From positions 1-64,000 of the forward strand of contig NZ_RCVJ01000125.1 in NCBI RefSeq assembly GCF_003667505.1: a stretch of 64,000 nucleotides of DNA, given 5' to 3'. The notes under the pieces are model-generated. The model saw nothing but the letters and a program-made list of their open reading frames with translations. It was not told where the DNA came from and made no database searches. A program made the translations under genes and the position numbers. Source of the DNA: Micromonospora sp. BL4 (GTDB lineage Bacteria > Actinomycetota > Actinomycetes > Mycobacteriales > Micromonosporaceae). This document shows, in pieces, positions 60,601-64,000 of the stretch. Every line of letters begins with the position of its first letter. Within the stretch, counting starts at the first letter, position 1.

Positions 60601-63600
60601 GTGAGCACGGTGGTGTTCCGCCGGCTCCCGCGTCAGCCGGGGCCGGCCTTGCCGCGCGGTGAGGTGCTGCTGGAGTCCCCACCTGAGCTGCCCGAGCCGA
60701 CACCCCGCGGGATGGGGCAGCTGCTCATGATCCTGCCGATGGTCTGCGGGGTCGGCGCGATGGCCTTCCTCTACGCCGGCCGGGGCGGCGGCATGATGAC
60801 GTACGTCGCCGGCGGCCTTTTCGGCGTCTCGATGCTCGGGATGGCGATCGGGTCGCTGAGCAACGGGGGCAACGACAAGGCGGAGCTCAACGCCGATCGC
60901 CGCGACTATATGCGCTACCTCGCCCAGATGCGCAAGCGCACCCGGCGCGCGGCGGGGCAGCAGCGGGCGGCGATGGACTGGCGGCACCCGGAGCCCGACG
61001 CGCTCTGGTCGATCGCCTCGTCCCGGCGGCTCTGGGAGCGGCGGATCACCGAGGACGACTTCGGCGAGACCAGGATCGCGCTCGGCCCGCAGCGGCTGGC
61101 GGTGGAGATCGTCCCGCCGGAGACGAAGCCCGTCGAGGACCTGGAGCCGATGAGCGCCATCGCGCTGCGCCGGTTCGTCCGGGCACACTCCACCGTGCCC
61201 GACCTGCCGACCGCGCTGTCGGTGCGCGCGTTCAGCCGGGTGGTGCTGCGCGGCGACCGGGAGCCGGTGCTCGACCTGACCCGGGCGGCGCTGGGCCAGC
61301 TGGCCACCTTCCACGCCCCGGACGACCTGGTGATCGCGGTGGTCGCCGCGCCCGACCGGCAGTCGGCCTGGGACTGGGTCAAGTGGCTGCCGCACGCCCA
61401 CCACAGTGGACGCACGGACGCCGCCGGCGCCCGCCGGCTGGTCTTCGCCAGCCTGGCCGAGGCCGAGGAGTCGCTCGCCGGGGAGCTGGCCGGGCGACCC
61501 CGGTTCGCGCCCGAGGCGAAGCCGCTGACCACCGCGCCGCACGTGGTCGTGGTGGTCGACGGCGGCGAGATCGCGCCGACCTGTCAGCTGGTGGGTCAGG
61601 GGCTGCTCGGCGCCACGCTGATCGACCTCTCCGGGACGGTGCCGCGCGACGCCGGGCGCTGGCTGCTCTGCCTCGACGCGGGCGACGGGACCAACCTGGA
61701 GCTCGTCCGGGGCAGCTCGTCGTCGCGGCTGGGTCGACCGGACCGGCTCAGCGCCGAGGCCGCCGAGGGGCTGGCCCGGCAGATCGCCCCCTACCGGCTC
61801 TCCCAGCAGCAGGCCAGCAACGAGGAGCCGCTGGCCCGCAGCATGGAGCTGCCCGACCTGCTCGGCGTGGGCGACGCCGCCGCCGTGGACGTGCACCAGA
61901 CCTGGCGTCCGCGCGGTCACCGGGACCGGCTGCGCATCCCGCTCGGCGTCGGCCCGGACGGCAACGTGGTCGAGCTGGACTTCAAGGAGTCGGCGCACGA
62001 GGGCATGGGCCCGCACGGCCTGGTCATCGGCGCGACCGGGTCCGGCAAGAGCGAGCTGCTCCGTACGGTGGTGGCCGCGCTGGCGGTGACGCACTCGTCG
62101 GAGGAGCTGAACTTCGTCCTGGTGGACTTCAAGGGTGGCGCGACGTTCGCCTCGCTGGAGGCGTTGCCGCACACCAGCGCGGTGATCACCAACCTGGCCG
62201 ACGAGCTGCCGCTGGTCGACCGGATGCGCGACGCGCTCGCGGGCGAGATGGTGCGCCGGCAGGAGCTGCTGCGGGCGGCCGGCAACTACGTCTCCCGCTT
62301 CGAGTACGAGAAGGCCCGGGCGGCCGGTGAGCCGCTGGCGCCGATGCCCAGCCTGCTGATCATCTGTGACGAGTTCAGCGAGCTGCTCGCCGCGAAGCCC
62401 GACTTCATCGACCTGTTCGTGATGATCGGCCGGCTGGGCCGGTCGCTCGGCGTGCACCTGCTGCTGGCCAGCCAGCGGCTGGAGGAGGGCAAGCTGCGCG
62501 GCCTGGACACCCACCTGTCGTACCGGATCGGTCTGCGCACCTTCTCCGCCGTGGAGAGCCGGATCGTGCTCGGCGTGCCGGACGCGTACGAGCTGCCGAA
62601 CGCGCCGGGCCACGGCTACCTCAAGACGGACACCAGCACGATGCTGCGGTTCCGGGCCGCGTACGTGTCGGGGCCGTACCGGGCGCCGGGGCAGCAGGCG
62701 TCCGCGTCGCAGGCCCTGGTGCAGCGCCGGATCGTGCCGTACGGCGTCGACTTCATGCCCGCGCAGGCCCCGCAGGTGCCGGTGGACACCGCGCCGGAGC
62801 CGGAGCAGCCGGCCGACGGCAAGGCCGTGGCGATGCTCGACGTGCTGATCGACCAGCTCAAGGGCCGGGGCCGGCCGGCGCACCAGGTGTGGCTGCCACC
62901 GCTGGCCGACCCGCCGAGCCTCGGTGAGCTGCTCGGCCAGTTGGCCGTCGACCCGACGTACGGGCTGTGCACCGCGTCCTGGCCGGGCCGGGGACGGCTC
63001 ACCGTGCCGGTCGGCGTGGTGGACCGCCCGTACGAGCAGCGCCGCGACCCGATGATGGTGGAGCTGGCCGGCGCCGGCGGCAACGTGGTCATCGTCGGCC
63101 GCTCACTCAGCGGCAAGAGCACGATGCTGCGTTCCCTGCTCGCCTCGCTGGCGCTCACGCACACCCCGCGCGAGGTGCAGTTCTTCTGCCTGGACTTCGG
63201 CGGTGGAGCACTGCGCAGCCTGGAGCGGCTGCCGCACATGTCCGGGGTGGCCGGCCGGCGGGACGTCGAGGCGGTGCGCCGCACGGTGGCCGAGGTGGTG
63301 GCCGTCCTGGACGAACGGGAGGCGCGCTTCGCCCAGCACGGCATCGACTCGGTGGCGAGCTACCGCCGCCGGAGGGCCGCCGGCGAGTTCGCCGACGACC
63401 CGTTCGGCGACGTCTTCCTGGTGGTGGACGGCTGGAACACCCTGCGCCAGGACTACGAGGAGCTGGAGCAGACCATCACCACGCTGGCCAACCGGGGCCT
63501 CGGCTTCGGTGTGCACGTGGTGCTCACCGCGGTGCGCTGGGCGGAGATCCGGATCAACATGCGGGACCTGCTCGGCACCAAGCTGGAGCTGCGGCTGGGT

Positions 63601-64000
63601 GACGCGTCGGAGTCCGAGATCGACCGCCGCGCGGCGACGAACGTGCCGGAGAAGGCGCCCGGTCGCGGTCTGACCCGCGACAAGCTGCACTTCCTGACCG
63701 CCATCTCGCGGATCGACGGCCGCCGGGACATCGAGGACCTCAGCGAGGCGTCGATCGCCCTGGCGGGGCACGTGGCGGCCAACTGGCCGGGCCGGCCGGC
63801 GCCGAAGGTGCGGCTGCTGCCGCGCCGGCTGCCCGTGGCCGAGCTGGCCCGGATCATCGACCGGTCGGCGCCCGGCCTGCCGATCGGTGTCAACGAGTCG
63901 GCGCTCGCGCCGGTCTACCTGGACCTGGCCAACGAGCCGCACCTGACGGTCTTCGGCGATGCCGAGTGCGGCAAGACCAACCTGCTGCGGCTGATCGCCC
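60601..64000 (+). CDS. eccC: Type VII secretion ATPase EccC (C-terminus beyond window)
   Basis: The open frame from GTG 60601 runs off the right edge after about 1133 codons. It begins with a short basic segment, then two membrane helices (about 40-60 and 62-80), the EccCa domain, and three FtsK/SpoIIIE-type ATPase domains. Walker A of domain 1 is GATGSGKS (477-484), of domain 2 GRSLSGKS (833-840) and of domain 3 GDAECGKT (1119-1126). Walker B-like segments [11 protein letters not shown] and [10 protein letters not shown] follow the first two. EccC pumps WXG100-type substrates through the ESX channel. GGGGAGGAG six bases upstream supports the start. Confidence 0.95.
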   Translation, partial: MSTVVFRRLPRQPGPALPRGEVLLESPPELPEPTPRGMGQLLMILPMVCGVGAMAFLYAGRGGGMMTYVAGGLFGVSMLGMAIGSLSNGGNDKAELNADRRDYMRYLAQMRKRTRRAAGQQRAAMDWRHPEPDALWSIASSRRLWERRITEDDFGETRIALGPQRLAVEIVPPETKPVEDLEPMSAIALRRFVRAHSTVPDLPTALSVRAFSRVVLRGDREPVLDLTRAALGQLATFHAPDDLVIAVVAAPDRQSAWDWVKWLPHAHHSGRTDAAGARRLVFASLAEAEESLAGELAGRPRFAPEAKPLTTAPHVVVVVDGGEIAPTCQLVGQGLLGATLIDLSGTVPRDAGRWLLCLDAGDGTNLELVRGSSSSRLGRPDRLSAEAAEGLARQIAPYRLSQQQASNEEPLARSMELPDLLGVGDAAAVDVHQTWRPRGHRDRLRIPLGVGPDGNVVELDFKESAHEGMGPHGLVIGATGSGKSELLRTVVAALAVTHSSEELNFVLVDFKGGATFASLEALPHTSAVITNLADELPLVDRMRDALAGEMVRRQELLRAAGNYVSRFEYEKARAAGEPLAPMPSLLIICDEFSELLAAKPDFIDLFVMIGRLGRSLGVHLLLASQRLEEGKLRGLDTHLSYRIGLRTFSAVESRIVLGVPDAYELPNAPGHGYLKTDTSTMLRFRAAYVSGPYRAPGQQASASQALVQRRIVPYGVDFMPAQAPQVPVDTAPEPEQPADGKAVAMLDVLIDQLKGRGRPAHQVWLPPLADPPSLGELLGQLAVDPTYGLCTASWPGRGRLTVPVGVVDRPYEQRRDPMMVELAGAGGNVVIVGRSLSGKSTMLRSLLASLALTHTPREVQFFCLDFGGGALRSLERLPHMSGVAGRRDVEAVRRTVAEVVAVLDEREARFAQHGIDSVASYRRRRAAGEFADDPFGDVFLVVDGWNTLRQDYEELEQTITTLANRGLGFGVHVVLTAVRWAEIRINMRDLLGTKLELRLGDASESEIDRRAATNVPEKAPGRGLTRDKLHFLTAISRIDGRRDIEDLSEASIALAGHVAANWPGRPAPKVRLLPRRLPVAELARIIDRSAPGLPIGVNESALAPVYLDLANEPHLTVFGDAECGKTNLLRLIA

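Noticed and set aside
59911..62883. A 990-codon minus-strand frame opposite eccC.
   Set aside because: Same artefact; the plus strand encodes EccC with clear ATPase motifs.

Overview
The window is GC-rich chromosomal DNA, roughly 70 percent by eye, from a filamentous actinomycete. The family Micromonosporaceae (Micromonospora or a close relative) fits best. Supporting markers are SepH, DUF3027, DUF2530 and DUF3071-type proteins, an XPB-like helicase beside a Helicase_C_3/WYL protein, futalosine-route menaquinone genes, an ESX-type type VII secretion locus, many GTG starts, and several genes whose -10 box lies only 6-7 bases before the start codon. No rRNA, tRNA, CRISPR array, transposase or integrase was seen. 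The species assignment is inference.

Layout. 1-2011: a DUF4267 membrane protein divergent from a TetR regulator with clear palindromic operators, an unknown 88-residue protein and a small GntR-type regulator. 2344-5333: an A/T-richer two-gene accessory island. It encodes a 138-residue helical protein and an 850-residue P-loop NTPase with TPR/Sel1-like repeats. The C-terminus of the first and the N-terminus of the second carry the same short Q-G rich peptide. This is the layout expected of a bacterial NLR-like receptor paired with a Bell-type effector through an amyloid signalling motif, and it is the most interesting item in the window. 5515-11113: an XPB-family helicase, an L,D-transpeptidase lipoprotein and a Helicase_C_3/WYL protein. 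11197-16608: a HAD phosphatase, a cold-shock protein, mqnD, mqnB, an MFS permease, DUF3027 and DUF2530. 16697-21354: a purine/uracil permease, a MarR-MFS pair, an unknown membrane protein and ThpR. 21437-25204 (minus strand): sepH, serC and citrate synthase. 25455-31986: pdxH with a translationally coupled MFS permease, an aldose epimerase-like protein, a nitroreductase, a small conserved unknown, glutaryl-CoA dehydrogenase, DUF4230 and PspC.

32381-39681: serine dehydratase, then a four-gene wall-glycopolymer cluster. It holds a TagG/TagH-like ABC exporter, a CDP-alcohol phosphotransferase with an N-terminal nucleotidyltransferase-like domain, and a GT2-glycerophosphotransferase fusion. Together these look able to make, prime and export a polyol-phosphate polymer. 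39817-46014: an orphan sugar-importer ATPase, a proline/alanine-rich membrane protein, a hot-dog thioesterase, and a coupled HAD mutase and GH65 disaccharide phosphorylase. The last two would convert an alpha-disaccharide to glucose plus glucose-6-phosphate. 46121-54148: a series of small stress or envelope genes, including an alpha/beta hydrolase, an AI-2E-type permease, an MT0933-like protein, hemerythrin, a FUSC-type protein, a C39 peptidase, an FDOR protein and YkvA.

54351-64000: an ESX-like type VII secretion locus with two WXG100-like secreted candidates, eccB, eccE, eccD, and eccC running off the right edge. Most intergenic gaps between convergent genes hold strong GC-rich hairpins that look like bidirectional terminators. 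Several of these overlap the end of a coding region.
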